DNA of 64,000 nt from Phocoena phocoena (Eukaryota; Chordata; Mammalia; Artiodactyla; Phocoenidae): positions 38,339,159-38,403,158 of the forward strand of contig NC_089232.1 of assembly GCF_963924675.1 (NCBI RefSeq), written 5' to 3'. Below, in pieces: positions 22,860-35,890 of the stretch; the stretch's first letter is position 1; every line of letters starts with the position of its first letter. The notes beneath the pieces were generated by a model that saw only the letters and a program-made list of their open reading frames with translations, did not search any database and was not told where the DNA came from. A program made the position numbers and the translations under genes.

Positions 22860-23312
22860 GGCAATTCCAACTATATGACATTCTGGAAAAGTCAAAACTA
22901 TGGAGACAGTAAAAAGATCAGTGGTTGCCAGGAGTTCAGAGGGAGGAAGGGAGAGATGAATAGGTGGAACACAAGGGATTTTTCAGGCAGTGAAACAATT
23001 CTGTATAGTGTACAAAATCTGATACTAAATGGTGGACACACATAACTAAACATTTGTGTAGAAAGAATATACAAACAGAATGTACAAGACAAAGAGTGAA
23101 TTCTAACGTAAACCGTGGATTTTAGTTAATAATGTAATCAACACAGGCTCCTCAACTGTAAACAAATGTACCACACTAATGCAAGATGCTCATAATAGGG
23201 GAAATTGCTTGGGAGCAGAGTGCAAGGGAGTATATGTTAACTCTCTGCACTTTCCATTCAATTCTTCTGTAAACCGAAAACCATTCTTAAAGTAAAGTAT
23301 ATTTAAAAAAAA
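22860..23312 (+). mobile_element. L1M 3' end
   Basis: GACATTCTGGAAAAGTCAAA, ACTATGGAGACAGTAAAAAG and TCAGTGGTTGCCAGGAGTTC, then a poly(A) near 23302-23312. Confidence 0.85.
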
Positions 23313-23315
23313 AAA

Positions 23316-23645
23316 CCCAGAAACTAGTGATAGATACAAAAACATGCATAAATTTTAGATATTATGCTGAATTTTAAAAGTTAGATACATCGAGTATATA
23401 CTGTATGATTCAATTTATGTTACATTCTACAACAAGCAAAACTAATCTATGATAACAGAAACCAGAAAAGTGGTTACCTAAGGCAGAGGTGGGGCTGACT
23501 GGGAAGAGGAATGAGGGAACTTTCTGTGGTGATGATAGGATGATAAGATGATGATACAAGTGTGGATTACACAGGTATACATTTCTCAAAAACTCAAACT
23601 GAATACTTAAGTACTATCATATAAATTATACTCAATTTTTTTTTA
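23316..23645 (+). mobile_element. L1M 3' end, second tail
   Basis: ATACTGTATGATTCAATTTA, then ACCAGAAAAGTGGTTACCTA and a tail at 23630-23645. It lies immediately after the previous L1 tail. Confidence 0.75.
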
Positions 23646-23699
23646 AAAGCAAAAAATAACTTCTTACAAAAAAGATACCATTTTTTAAAGTTACAAATT

Positions 23700-24560
23700 C
23701 AAATGAAATACTGAGATTTTGTAAAGTATATAACTGACAGAAGAGTAGTATGCAGAGTATATAAAGAACTCCTTGAAATCAAAAAGACCTAACAGCTAAA
23801 AATTTGACCAAAAATATGAGCAGACTATTCATAGAAAGGGAAATTTAATAATAAATCAATCAATAAAAATATGCTCAACATAACTAATAATAAAGAAAAT
23901 GTAAACTAATACCATTTCCCTTCCATTAAACTGGCAAAAAGTAAAATGCCCCACAATATTAAAAACTGTTTCTTTACTTCCTCACCAACAATTCTCATAT
24001 ACTGTTGTGGGAACAGAACATTTTTGAAGAGCAATTTTGCATTATCTGTCAAAATTTAAGATGTACGTATTCTAGAACTCAGCAACTCTTCTGCAATGGA
24101 AAAAACTTAGAGGAACTCTTATACCTATGCACTAGGAGTCCTATGCAGGAATGGTTATTGCAACAATGTTGGTAATAGTAACAAATTAGAATCAACTCCA
24201 ATGTCTGGAACAACAACAACAAAAATGGTTAGTGACATTCAAACCATGGACTAACACACAGTAAATGAATTAGAATTATATCTATCAACATGGAAAAGCA
24301 CAAACACATAATGCCGAACAACAATAACAAAAAAGACAACTGCACACAAATATATGAAGTATGATACTATTTATATGAAATATTATAAGATAAAAAATAC
24401 TATAAATTTAAAATACGTATGTAGTAAAAATGTAAAATTATGCATGAGGTTGATAAACATCTAATGCAGGCCAGAGGTTACTTCAAAGGACAAGGAGAAT
24501 GAAATCTGAGAGGCATATAGAGGGCTCTAGTAGTATCTACAATTTTTTTAATGTTTTTAA
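23700..24560 (+). mobile_element. Old L1M 3' part
   Basis: ATATGCTCAACATAACTAAT, CTCAGCAACTCTTCTGC and ATGCAGGAATGGTTATTGCA keep the order of the L1 ORF2 end and 3'UTR, strongly diverged. Confidence 0.7.
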
Positions 24561-25140
24561 TAAAACTAACTTTAGAACAGATGTACAGAAAACTTATGGA
24601 GATAGTACAGATTCAATATACCACACACTCAATTTCCTAGGCTATTAACATCTTACATTAGTAAAGTCACACTTGTGACAATTAGTGAATCAATATGGAT
24701 AACATTATTATTAACCATAGTCTATATGTTATTCATATTTCCTTAGTTTTTACCTAATGTGCTTTTTATGTTCCAGGATCCCATCCAAGTTACACTACAT
24801 TTAGTCATCATGTCTCCTTAAGTTTCCCTCGGCTATGAGACAGTTTCTCAAACTTTTCTTGTTTTTGACAACCTTGACAGTTTTGAGAAGTACTGGTCAG
24901 GTACTTTGTAGAATGTCCCTCAGTTTGGATATGCCTCATGTTTTTCTCATGGTTAGACTGGGGTTATAGGTTTTGGGAGAAAGACCAGAGGTGAACTGCC
25001 ATTCTCATCATACCACATCAAGGGTACATGCTATCAACATGGCTTACCACTGCTAATGGAAACTAGCTGAGGTAGTGTTTTTCAGGTTTCTCCACTGTAA
25101 AATAACTCTTTTCTCCCCCTTTTCTATAATCTACTCTTAG
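24561..25140. mobile_element. Ancient repeat, perhaps an L1M untranslated region
   Basis: CCAGGATCCCATCCAAGTTA, TAGTCATCATGTCTCCTTAA, TTTGTAGAATGTCCCTCAGT and TTTCAGGTTTCTCCACTGTA are in the order of a familiar mammalian interspersed repeat. The family name is uncertain. Confidence 0.45.
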
Positions 25141-26101
25141 TTGGGAAGTCACCATGAGCAGCCAACACTTAAAGAATAGGAAGTTATGCTCCACCTCCTT
25201 GGAGGCAAAGTATCTATATAAATTATTTGGAATTCTTCTGTGTAGGTCAATAATGTTTTAAAATACCCAAAAAAGAAAGAAATAATAAAGATCAGAGCAG
25301 AAATAAATGAAATAGAGACTAAAACAAAACAAAACAAAAACAAAAAGATCAGTGAAACTAGGAGCTGGTTCTTTGAAAAGATATACAAAATTGATAAACC
25401 TTTAGCCGGACTCATCAGGAAAAAAAAGAGAGAGGGCCTAAATAAATAAAATCAGAAATGAACAAGGAGAAGTTACAAAGGATCATAAGAGATTACAACA
25501 AACAAGTATATACCAATAAAATGAACAACTTAGAAAAAATGGATAAAGTCCTAGAAATGTATAATCTCCCAAGACTGAATTAGGAAAAAACATAAAATAT
25601 GTATAGACCAATTACCAGTAATGAAATTGAATCAGTAATTAAAAAACAAAACAGCAAAAAAACTTCCAATAAACAAAAGTCTAGGACCAGAAGCCTTCAT
25701 AGCTGAAATCTACTAAACGTTTAAAGAGTTAATGCCTATCTTCAAACTATTCCAAAATAGATTGAAGAGGAAGGAATGATTCTGAACTCATTCTCTGAGG
25801 CCAGCATCATCCTGATACAAAACCAGACAAAGACACTGCAAAAAAAGAGAAAATTACAGGTCAGTATCACTGATAAACATAGATGCAAAAATTCTCAACA
25901 AATATTAGCAAACCAAATTCAACAATACGTTTAAAGGATCATACATCATGATCAAGTGGGATTTATCCCAGGGATGCAAGTATGGTTCAAATCTGAAAAT
26001 CAATTAATGTGATATACCACATTAACAAATTGGAGAATAAAAATCCTATGATCATCTCAATAGATGCATAAAAAGCTTTTGACAAAATTCAACATCCATT
26101 T

Positions 26102-26467
26102 ATGATAAAAACTCTCAACAAAGTGGGTACAGAGGGAACATACCTCAACATAATAAAAGTCACATGTGACAAACCTGCAGCCAACATTATACTCAACGGT
26201 GAAAAGCTGAAAGCATTTCCTCTAAGATCAGGAACAAGACAAGGATGCCCACTCTCGTCACTGTTATTCAACATTGTACTGGAAGTCCCAGCCACAGAAA
26301 TCAAACGAGAAAAAAAAATAAAAGGAATCCGAATTAGAAGGGAAGAAGTAAAACTGTCACTATCTGCAGATGATACACTATATATAGAAAATCCTAAAGA
26401 TACCACCAAAAAACTATTAGAACTAATAACTGAATTCAGTAAGTTGCAGGATACAAAATTAGCATAG
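26102..26467 (+). pseudogene. L1 ORF2 reverse-transcriptase fragment
   Basis: A 121-residue open frame with [15 protein letters not shown] and a catalytic box changed from FADD to SADD ([14 protein letters not shown]). It lacks endonuclease, the rest of the RT and the C-terminal domain. Not a host gene. Confidence 0.85.
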
Positions 26468-26752
26468 AGAAATCTGTTGCATTTCTATACACTAACAGAG
26501 AACTATCAGAAGAGAAATTTTAAAAATAATATCATTTACAGAAGAATAATATACCTAGGAACAAATCTAACTAAGGAAGTAAATGACCTGTACTCGAAAA
26601 ACTATGACACTAATGAAAGAAACCAAAGACAACACAGACAAGTGGAAAGATATACCGTGCTCACAAGTTGGAAGAATTAACATTGCTAAAATGACCATAT
26701 TACCCAAGGCAATTTAAGATGCAATGCAATACCTACCAAAATACCAACAGCA

Positions 26753-27088
26753 GGGACTTCCCTGGTGGCGCAGTGGTTAAGAATCCGCCTGCCAATGCAA
26801 GGGACACGGGTTCAAGTCCTGGTCTGGGAAGATCCCACATGCCGTGGCGCAACTAAGCCCATGCGCCACAACTACTGAGCCTGCGCTCTAGAGCCCGTGT
26901 GCCACAACTACTGAGCCCACACACCACAACTACTGAAGTCCGCACACTCTAGAGCCCGTGCTCCACAACAAGAGAAGCCACTGCAATAAGCCTGTGCACC
27001 ACAATGAAGAGTAGCCCCCACTCACCGCAACTAGAGAAAGCCTGTGAGCAGCAACAAAGACCCAACACAGCCAAAAAAAAAAAAAAAA
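26753..27088 (+). mobile_element. CHR-type SINE, long class
   Basis: Full long-class body with an extra CACAACTACTGAGCCCAC unit and an A tail. It sits inside the L1 ORF2 segment. The flanks share only a short AACAG. Confidence 0.94.
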
Positions 27089-27545
27089 AACAGTATTTTT
27101 CACAGAACTAGAACAAATAATTCTAAAATTTGTTCTAAAAGGCCACCTAAACACCTGGGAGAAGGTGTTTTCAAACATATATCTGGTAAGCAGTTAATAT
27201 CCAAAATATACAAAGAATTCACACAACTCAATATCAAAAAAAAATTTTTTTAATGGGCAAAAGACCTAAACAGACATTTTGCCAAAGACATACAGATGGC
27301 CAACAGACACATGAAAAGATGCTCAACATCACTAATCATCAGGGAAATGCAAATCAAAGCCACAATAAGCTATCACCTCACAGCTGTCAGAATGGCTATT
27401 ATCAAAAGTCAACGAATAATAAACATTGGCAAGGACACGGAGAAAAGGGAACCCTCATGCACTGTTAGTGGAAATATAAATGGGTGCAGCCGCTATGGAA
27501 AACAGTATGGAGATTCCTCAAAAAATTAAAAAAAGAACTACCATA

Positions 27546-28800
27546 CAAGAATCATTAATCTCTCTAATTTTACTCCATATCAAAAGAGGAAAGCAAACTT
27601 GCTAATTTAATATAATAAATATAAATTAATGTGAAAAATCTTGGTTCTTATGACCAAGAATAAATACTGGGGACATAATTTCAACAACCCAAAAGTACTA
27701 TTTCTTAAGAGTGTATCAAATATAAGTGATAAATCAATGCAATCTAATAACTTGTAGCTCTTTTTAATCAACTCAATAAAATACTGTCAAAGATAAATAA
27801 TAAACTTCTAGGATACGTATCTTATTGACTCAAATATAAGATGACCTTGAATTTAGGTAATTCTATTTTTCCAAGAAAGAAACAAAGTTTAATTGTAAGA
27901 AATATTCTTTATCATGGTCAGTATTGCTAGTAACTCATATATATATAATTTAAAAAAAAACAAGCAGAAAATTCTCATCCACAAATAATCAATCTCATCC
28001 TGCTTGGAAATAACTGTCTTCTTCTAGTTATATTATATGTGGGGTTTTTAATATTGTAAGAAAAAAAATATTGCTGGAATATGCCAAGGCAGTTGTTTGA
28101 ATAGATAGCTATTTCTTTAGTGAGTAAGTTATATCCAAGGAGAAAGAATGATTAGGAATTAAGCAAGATAATGCATGAGATATAAATATTTGCTTCTCCA
28201 ACCCCTTAATGGGAACAGTAATTAAGAATTTCAGAAAGTTATTCACTCCCCTAATTTCCATTAAGTAAGTGAACTGGAACACATCATGCAGATTTAAATT
28301 CATCATTTCTGAAGAAAACAGACTGACAAGCATAGAGGCAAACCAAGAACTAACAATAGTTCAACCCCCATAGAAACTACTCATGGTAACCAAAAACAAA
28401 TCTTTACTTGTCAACAGTTCTGTGAAGGTTCCAAGAATATGCTATGCCATAATGTGCACACATTCCCTTAGTTAAGCCTATAAACTACAGAATGCTACCA
28501 GCTGTCAATACAAAGAAATTAAGACCTTGAGAAAGCAAAAGCAATTTGCCTCTAGTGACTATTAATATTAGCTTGTTAGTAAAGGGTAATAAAGAGAATA
28601 TTTTTTCTTCTGATTTATTTCACCAGAATATTTTCTGACAAAAATATATATTTACACAATTAAAGATCAAATACCAGGTCAAAAGATCTTAGTTGCATTT
28701 CTATAGCCTCTTGGAATTAAAAAAATCATATGATGAGCTAAAGCAAATGAAACTGCCAAAAAATGGTTTAGGTAAACTAGTGTTTTCTAATGCTCTCAAA
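27546..28800. other. Unique-looking intron, 1.25 kb
   Basis: AT-rich. I see no repeat, splice-bounded frame or RNA gene. Confidence 0.5.
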
Positions 28801-28814
28801 AGTTTTCTTGTTTT

Positions 28815-29024
28815 TTTTTTTTTTTTTACTTTGTATTTATTTATTTATTTTATTTATTTGGTTGCACCAGCTCTTAGTTGTGGCAGGTGGGCTCCTTAGT
28901 TGTGGCATGCAAACCCTCAGTTGCAGCATGCATGTGGGATCTAGTTCCCTGGCCAGGGATAAAACCCAGGCCCCCTGCACTGGGAGCGTGGAGTCTTATC
29001 CACTGCCCCACCAAGGAAGTCCTC
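28815..29024 (-). mobile_element. CHR-related SINE, third class
   Basis: Duplication AGTTTTCTTGTTTT at 28801-28814 and 29025-29038. Confidence 0.95.
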
Positions 29025-29143
29025 AGTTTTCTTGTTTTAAAAAAACTAAATATTTCCCTTGAAATTGCTTATGATATTATTTTAAGTAGAACATAGTCCA
29101 AAACATAAGCAGAAATAGTCCAAAAGAAAAGCAACTCAGTTTT

Positions 29144-29374
29144 TGTGTGGGTTTTTTTTGTTGTTGTTGTTTTAATTTATTTGGCTGTGCTGGGTCTTAG
29201 TTGCCGCACACGGGATCTTCGTTGCGGCTTGTGTGCAGGATCTTCGTTGCGGCTTGTGTGCAGGATCTTCGTTGCGGCATGCATGTGGGATCCAGTTCCC
29301 TAACCAGGGATCGAACCCAGTCCCCCTGCATTGGAAGCACAGAGTCTTAACCACTGGACCACCTGGGAAGTCCC
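29144..29374 (-). mobile_element. CHR-related SINE, third class, with internal 25-bp repeats
   Basis: Duplication GCAACTCAGTTTT at 29131-29143 and 29375-29387. Inside, a 25-bp unit starting GGATCTTCGTTGCGG begins at 29213, 29238 and 29263. Confidence 0.95.
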
Positions 29375-29387
29375 GCAACTCAGTTTT

Positions 29388-29717
29388 GCCTTTTATTTAC
29401 CTTCAGTAAATTCGTAAAATCTGGTTTACTGTACTTACAGTTAGAAAATGGTTTTTCTGTTTGAAACATTTCTCTGGGCTTTAGTTTCCCTAAAATTAAA
29501 TGAAGGGGATTTGCTAAATGATGTCTATGCACTCCGCCCCCAGTATTAACATTCCATGTTGCTGTATCTATACACTGAGCTACACAAAATTGCCAGTGTG
29601 CAACTGTTTTTGACTTACAAAAATGGTAATTTGAAGTGGTTCAACCTTGCTAAATTTCCAAAGCTTTATTCCCTCCTATAAACTATCTTTGGCATAACTC
29701 AGCTTTTGTATTCTTAT
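29388..29717. other. Unique-looking intron
   Basis: Nothing recognised. Confidence 0.4.
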
Positions 29718-29784
29718 TTTTTTTTTTGAAGTATAGTTGATTTACAATATTGCGTTAGTTTCAGGTTACAGCAAAGCAATTTGG

Positions 29785-29823
<39 letters not shown>

Positions 29824-29940
29824 TACATCTGCATTTTTTTCACTTCTCATTATAGGTTATTACAAGATATTGAATATAGCTCCCTGTGCTATAGAGTAAA
29901 TCCTTGTTGTTTATCTATTTTATATAATAGGTAGTATGAG
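29718..29940 (-). mobile_element. L1 3'UTR fragment (artiodactyl type), minus strand
   Basis: GAAGTATAGTTGATTTACAA, then GTTTCAGGTTACAGCAAAGC and TATAGCTCCCTGTGCTATAG, the usual antisense of the artiodactyl L1 3'UTR. Confidence 0.88.
29785..29821 (+). repeat. (TA)n tract in the L1 3'UTR
   Basis: About 17 TA units, likely expanded from the short TA-rich stretch normal at this site of the L1 3'UTR. Confidence 0.95.
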
Positions 29941-30356
29941 CTTTTGTTTTTGTTTTTTTTTTTAAGCTTTTGTATTCTTAAAGTAGACCAAAATGATGAA
30001 AGCTGGCTCTCAATTCCATTCAGGATTGAATGTACTTTATTAGAAAATTTTTGTAAGGCCTATTTTATCCCTGAAGAAAAAGTAGATAATCTGATATGGA
30101 AACCCTCCTATGTTACTACTTCACAATTCAGTTTTGAGTATTTGCAGAATTTGTTCTAGCCCACTCAGTTTTGACTCCACTTGTTATCACCATATAATCT
30201 GCTTCATCACCGAGTTTCAACCACCTTCCTATCAGGCCCTGTCCTAAACTCTCAAAAAAGATGAATAACGTGAACATGACTTTGAAGAGCATACAATCTG
30301 GTGTGTAACCAAAAGCACAATGCAGCATCCTTGGCTTTCCTCATTTGCCAGGAAAT
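29941..30356. other. Unique-looking intron
   Basis: Nothing recognised. Confidence 0.4.
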
Positions 30357-30650
30357 CTAGAGCAGTACTACCCAAAGTACAGTCTGCAGATCAATGCCAG
30401 TCCACAAACTTCATTACAAGTCCACTATGAGGTGTCTGTAGAGACTGAGAGTAAACATTCAGAAACTTTTGTGGCAATGTCACGGTATTTTTATGTTGAT
30501 TATCCTAACAAAATAATTGAACCTTATATTTTTATGTATTTTTGGTGAGAGACTGAAAATTCTAAAAACACAACACACACACACACACACACACACACAC
30601 TACAAATCTGGTCTTCAACAGACACCATTTAAGAAGCCCTGGTGTTGAGG
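30357..30650. mobile_element. Possible hAT-type DNA transposon remnant
   Basis: GCAGTACTACCCAAAGTACA with AGTCTGCAGATCAATGCCAG recalls the start of hAT-type non-autonomous elements. The right end near AAGAAGCCCTGGTG is doubtful. Confidence 0.3.
30573..30600 (+). repeat. (CA)n microsatellite
   Basis: About 14 CA units with one interruption at the left. Confidence 0.95.
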
Positions 30651-33600
30651 ATTCTATTGTTTTTGCAATTTAGGTCAGCTGCATTTTAAAGTAAAAACAC
30701 TCATCTCATATCAGACTTCAACAACTAATAGCTAATTGGTCCCATTTCCACTATAATAAAAATCCTGGCTACATTTAAACAGGGGAAAAAACGGTTACCA
30801 AGAAGAAAATAACGTGCTGGCTATGGACAACTTGGAAAGATTAAGTCAAAGCTAAAATTAAGAAAAGAGAAAAATGCTATTACTTTTCACTGGGGAGAAA
30901 GGAAAATATTTCAAGTTGACAGCAAATTTTATAAATCACTGTTGTCTATGCCTGGTCCTTCTTACAGGAAAAAAAAAAGCTATAATCATTTGAATTTCTC
31001 AACTTACACAATTCAGAATTGAAAATTACCAATAGAAGGAAACTTCAGCAAAAAGAAGAGCTATGGAGTGGATAGGAGAATTTATTCCTCTCTCATCTGT
31101 GTAATTAGTCCTGTTTCTTGCCACCTGTGGTAAAATAATAAAGTCTCTGTTTATCTGATGTCTCCATGCCTGGGAAGTTGCTGGAGCCTTTGTAAACAAA
31201 ATACAACCATGTTTCATTTGGCACAGGTAAACACAGAAGTGCAATCAAATCATATTTCAAAGGCAAATTCATATTTCCCATTACTAGATTTAATATGCAA
31301 TGACTAGCGTGTCTGTTGAGTACTACTGCCATATTCTGCATTCTAATTTAACAAATTTACACATTAAAAAAGAAATTAATTTGGTTTCATAAGACAAAAA
31401 TTTGGCCAATGACAGACTCACCTAGAGTACCTCTGGACACATTCCAAAGTTCAGTGACTTACACAACTACTATGTAACAGTCACTATGCCAGGAACTTTC
31501 CAGTTTCCTGGCTGCTTTAACATCCAATTAAGGGCAGACAGGTGAAAAGTTAACCAAGCCCAAAATCTGGTGATAGAAAGCTAGGTGAGAGTGAGAAAAA
31601 ACAGAAGTATACACTCTAACAGAGTGATGAATCTGGTTAAATATATTAATATCAGGTAGCAGCACACCAGTGAAAACTGAAGCTTGAACATCAACAATTT
31701 AAAAACAGCCTCTAAACAATAAATAAATAAATAAATATAAACAGCCTCAAACAATTGGGAAGTCTTCGGTATACAGCAATTAGTCATTGTGCTCTAACAA
31801 ATTTTTTTTAAGTGTAAAGGGTTTTTTTTTTTAATTATGTGTTAACACAGACAAAGTTATTTAAGTCAATAAATTTTTAAGGAATTTCACATGTTCTGAT
31901 TCTTTCCACTGCCAATCACCTTAGTTCCTCCAAACTCATAATCTTCAAGATAAAATAGCCCTTTCAAAAAGAAGTTATCATATAAGTCAGCCCACAATTC
32001 TTTTAGCTAGGCTTCTTTGATCTCCAGTGAAATATGGAAACACTTCAAAATTCCCCACCTGTAATCTTTGGGATCCAATTTCCTCAAGTGATTTACTTTA
32101 GGACCATGTTTAGGGTCAGGAGATGGATCTGCCTGGTTCTGAATTTGATACCCTCTAAAAATGATATTCACTCCTAAGCCATCACACCCTAGAACAGTAC
32201 AGATCATTGGGATATGCCAATACCTAAGATAAAGTTTGTTAGGTTTTTCATAGTTTACTTGGCATGTGCTCTAACAAATTTTAATCATGTGTTCTAGGAG
32301 GTATGCTTAGCTAGTAAGCATACCTACCCAACTTCTCAGAATTTTCAGGGCAGCTTCATGGAACTTGTTTCCTTAAGGATATCAAAGCTTTATATTTCAA
32401 TAAAGGTAAATACTTATTTACCCTTTTGTATGTTTGAAAATTCTTAGAAAAGTTTTTTTTTAAGCAAAAAAAATAAAATACTGAGGGGAAAAAAAGGCAA
32501 AGGAGTCTCATGTGAGAAGGGTAGCTGAACTTTGAAGCTCCTACTCCTGTCCTTGAGATTTATCGTGCCCTTAAAGATAACTCAACCCCTTGCAGCAGCC
32601 ATTTTTTTCACATTTAGTAACTACTCTGGTGGATTTTTAAACATCTATCCCTAACTCAGATTACACTTGTTTTTTCAAGATCTTTCTTAGTCATTTATAA
32701 GATTTCACATACTTTAGTCAACATTGGTCAGTTGATCACCAAATATTTATTAAGTGTTCACAAAACTCGACACCATGTTGAAATACCTGCTCACATTATG
32801 TTTACAGTTTAGTAGGGAGACTACTGATCACATCTATAATTTTCTCTATTGAAGTAGTTTCGGCTCTGGTTTTTGAAATAGTCCACTTGGTAGCTAGGCC
32901 TAGAAGATAAATTACACTGCTAATCTAGATAGTCTTCTCCATTAAATGAGATATATAATTTATCAGAAATTATCAGCTTGAAATTACAGAAATTAAAAAT
33001 AGTTCAGCATATTTTACATGAAATTTTATTTCCATGTTTATGCTTCCATATTAATAAAAACCTGACCACAGTAATTTTAGAATTTTTAATTATATTCATC
33101 TATAGCAAAATAAATACACCTGCTATTCTAAATATTCACAAAACAGTTATTTATATATCAAACACTCTAAAGTCAACTAGCTAAAAAAATAAAATTCAGG
33201 TAATAATAGGTATAGAAAAACTACTCAATCTCTCAATTGTTTATCACAAACACAAAACTGAAAAATATAACAAAGAAGATGGCAGAAATAATAGAAAATA
33301 GTAAGAAACGAGTGTTAGGACTTCTGGGTATATAGATTTCTCTGGTACAGCTAAGAAGCAATTCCCACCGTAGAACTCCAGAAAGACAAAGAAATGGAAA
33401 GCACTAGGTACTTCTGAGTGAAAGAGAAGTTGGAAACCAAAGAACTGGTTGAAAATCTGCTTACTTAACCCAACTACTACCCCATCACTTCCCCTGGTGA
33501 AAGACTGTGGGTTTCCATTCTACAGAGTTAAACTAGAGGGCTCTGGACTCAAGGACTCGAGGCACAGCTCAAGGTAAGGGATTCATTCTGAAAACTGGGA

Positions 33601-33819
33601 GATAAAGTGTAGGTCTACTTACTGAATGATGGGCTACCTAGTCCCCTTCCACCATCGACCCTGCAATGCAATTGGGACATGAATGAACCAGAGTTGAGCC
33701 AGTCTTCATAAGTTAGGGCAAAATCCTTCACAAAGAGGATACCACCTCAGAAACCAGCCATGGAGCTGAGGGATTCCAAGCCACCCATACTTATGACCAA
33801 GTGGCTATAAATTTGGGGT
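30651..33819. other. Unique-looking intron, about 3.2 kb, the longest repeat-poor block
   Basis: No SINE or L1 copy is seen. Small features only: AAATAAATAAATAAAT near 31718 and a perfect hairpin at 32299-32325. No frame with coding character on either strand. Low repeat content could mean constraint, but nothing here proves it. Confidence 0.5.
32299..32325. other. Perfect 11-bp inverted repeat with 5-nt loop
   Basis: AGGTATGCTTA, loop GCTAG, TAAGCATACCT. No Pol III or Rho-type context; role unknown. Confidence 0.8.
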
Positions 33820-34117
33820 TCCAACTACCCCATTAAGCTCAATAATTTAGCAGAACAAACCGCAAAACTCAGAAAAACACTACACTTACAATTACAGTAT
33901 TATTATAGCAAAAAAGTACATAAATCAGGATCAGCCAAAATAAGATATGCATAGGGCAAAGTCTGAGAGGGTCCTGAATGCAAAGTTTCCATGTCCTCTC
34001 CCCAGAGGGTCAGGATGCATCACCCTCCTGGCACATCAATGTATAACAATACACAGAGTATTGTTTGCCAGAAAAACACACCCAGGGTAAAAATTCCAGT
34101 TTTTATTGGGGTTTCAT
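33820..34117. mobile_element. Unassigned interspersed repeat, LTR-like
   Basis: CAAAGTCTGAGAGGGTCCTG, TTTCCATGTCCTCTCCCCAG, CATCACCCTCCTGGCACATC and TTTTTATTGGGGTTTCATTA are in the order of a familiar old mammalian repeat whose name I cannot assign. Confidence 0.35.
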
Positions 34118-35035
34118 TACATAGGCATGACTTTGTTTGTTTTGCTACTGAGTTGTATAAATGCTTTGCATATTTTGGATATTAGCCCCTTATCAGAAAT
34201 ATGATTTGCAATTATTTCCTCCCATTCAGTAGGTGGCATTTTCATTTTGTTGATGGTTTCCTTTGCCATGAAGAAGCATTTTACTTTAATGTAGTCCCAC
34301 TTACTTATTTTTGCTTTTGTTGCTTTTGCTTTTGGTGTCAGATTCAAAATATTATGGCCAAGACCTATGTCAAGGAGCTTACCGCTTATGTTTTCTTCTA
34401 GGACTTTTATGGTTTCAGGTCTTATGTTCAAGTCTTTAATCCATTTTGAGTTAATTTTTGTGTAGGGTGTAAGATAGTGATCCAGTTTCCTTCTTTTGCA
34501 TCTGGCTGTCCAATTTTCCCAATACCATTTATGGAAGAAACTGTACTTTCCTCATTGTATATTCTAGCCTCCTTTGTGGTAAATTAATTGATCATATATG
34601 TTTGGGTTTATTTCTGGACTCTCTATTCTGTTCCATTGATCTATGTGTCTGTTTTTATACCAAAACCATACTGTTTTAATTACTATAGCTTTGTAATATA
34701 GTTTAAATTAATCAGGGAGTGTGATGCCTCCAGCTTTGTTGTTCTTTCTCAAGACTGCTTTGGCTACTCAGGGTCTTTTGTGGTTCCATACAAATTTTAG
34801 GATTGTTAACTCTATTTCTGTGAAAAATACCATTGGAATTTTGATAGGGATTGCATTGAATCTGTAGATGTAGGTAGTATGGACATTTTAACAATATTAA
34901 TTCTTCCAATCAATAGTACAGGTTATCTTTCCATTTAATTGTCTTCTTCTATTGCTTTCATTAATGTCTTGTAGTTTTTCAATACACAGGTCTTTCACCT
35001 CTGTCAGATGGATGATAAGCCTTTTAGATTATATA
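34118..35035 (-). mobile_element. L1 ORF2 3' part, minus strand
   Basis: Antisense L1: TTTTGGATATTAGCCCCTTA, then ATTTTTGTGTAGGGTGTAAG, TTCTGTTCCATTGATCTATG and GATAGGGATTGCATTGAATC. Confidence 0.92.
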
Positions 35036-35890
35036 TGTGCGGACATATGTTACTAATACAGGTATTCCAAAAACTGTTTGAAGATCATAGAATTTGTCAA
35101 TATCCTTGTTGTCCAATTATTATCTTAAAAAATAATTTTTTTTTTTTGGCTGCATCGGGTTTTAGTTGTGACATGCAGGGTCTTTGTTGAGGCATGCAGG
35201 ATCTTTTGCTGCAGGATGAGCTCTTTGTTGTGGCACGCGGGCTTCCCTCTAGTTGTGGCATGTGGGTTTTCTCTCTCTAGTTGTGGCATATGGGCACCAG
35301 GGCACGTGGGCTCTGTAATTGTGGTGGGCAAGGTCCAGAGCGCAGGGGCCCTGGAGTTTGCGGCATGCAGGCTATCTCGTTGAGACGCGAGAGCTCAGTA
35401 GTTGTGGCACACAGGCTTAACTGCCCCGCAGCATGCGGGATCTTAGTTCCCTGATCAGGGATCGAACCCACCCCCTGCATTGGAAGGCAGATTATTTACC
35501 ACTGGACCACCAGGGAAGTCCCTATCTTAAATTGTTGTGTCACAGAAATAACTAAGTTTTCTTATTAAAAGTCCATCAGATCTTTAACCATGGCCATTTT
35601 TTAAAGTCTTTTGTCATTTTTAGACACTTACTATTTAACTCCGATACATTTGCAAAAGTACTTCATCTTCAGAAAGATTCATGGAAAGGACTGACAAGTA
35701 CTCCAGAATACAGGTTTTGATAACTTTAAAATCACACCACTGAAATGGATAAGAATTTCCAGAACTCTAATGGAAAAACAGGACTCATGCAGAATAAGAA
35801 TTAGTAACATGGGATTTAGTGAACTGATGAGAATGATTATATTTTATGACTTTTTGTTTGAAACATTGCTTGTTCTTTAATGTTTTGAGT
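35036..35890. repeat. Unclassified old repeat, copy 1 (ERV-like)
   Basis: Shares TCAGATCTTTAACCA, TTTTGTCATT, GACTGACAAGTACTC-like and CATTGCTTGTTCTTTAA-like blocks in the same order with the segment at 43400-44060. A SINE at 35130-35522 interrupts it. Confidence 0.65.
35130..35522 (-). mobile_element. CHR-type SINE, long class, extended (393 bp)
   Basis: Duplication TATCTTAAA at 35121-35129 and 35523-35531. The body has more GTTGTGGCA-type units than the other long copies. Confidence 0.93.

Larger units (their letters stand above)
25260..27545 (+). mobile_element. Decayed L1 ORF2 segment with a SINE and internal deletion
   Basis: It runs from AAGATCAGAGCAGAAATAAA through the reverse-transcriptase region to TGGAAAACAGTATGGAGATT. 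After the SINE the copy resumes at 27091 and then jumps near 27148 to the segment GGGAGAAGGTGTTTTCAAAC, so an internal part is missing. Confidence 0.88.

Noticed and set aside
29786..29820. (TA)n tract as a replication origin or promoter
   Set aside because: It is an expanded TA stretch of an L1 3'UTR.
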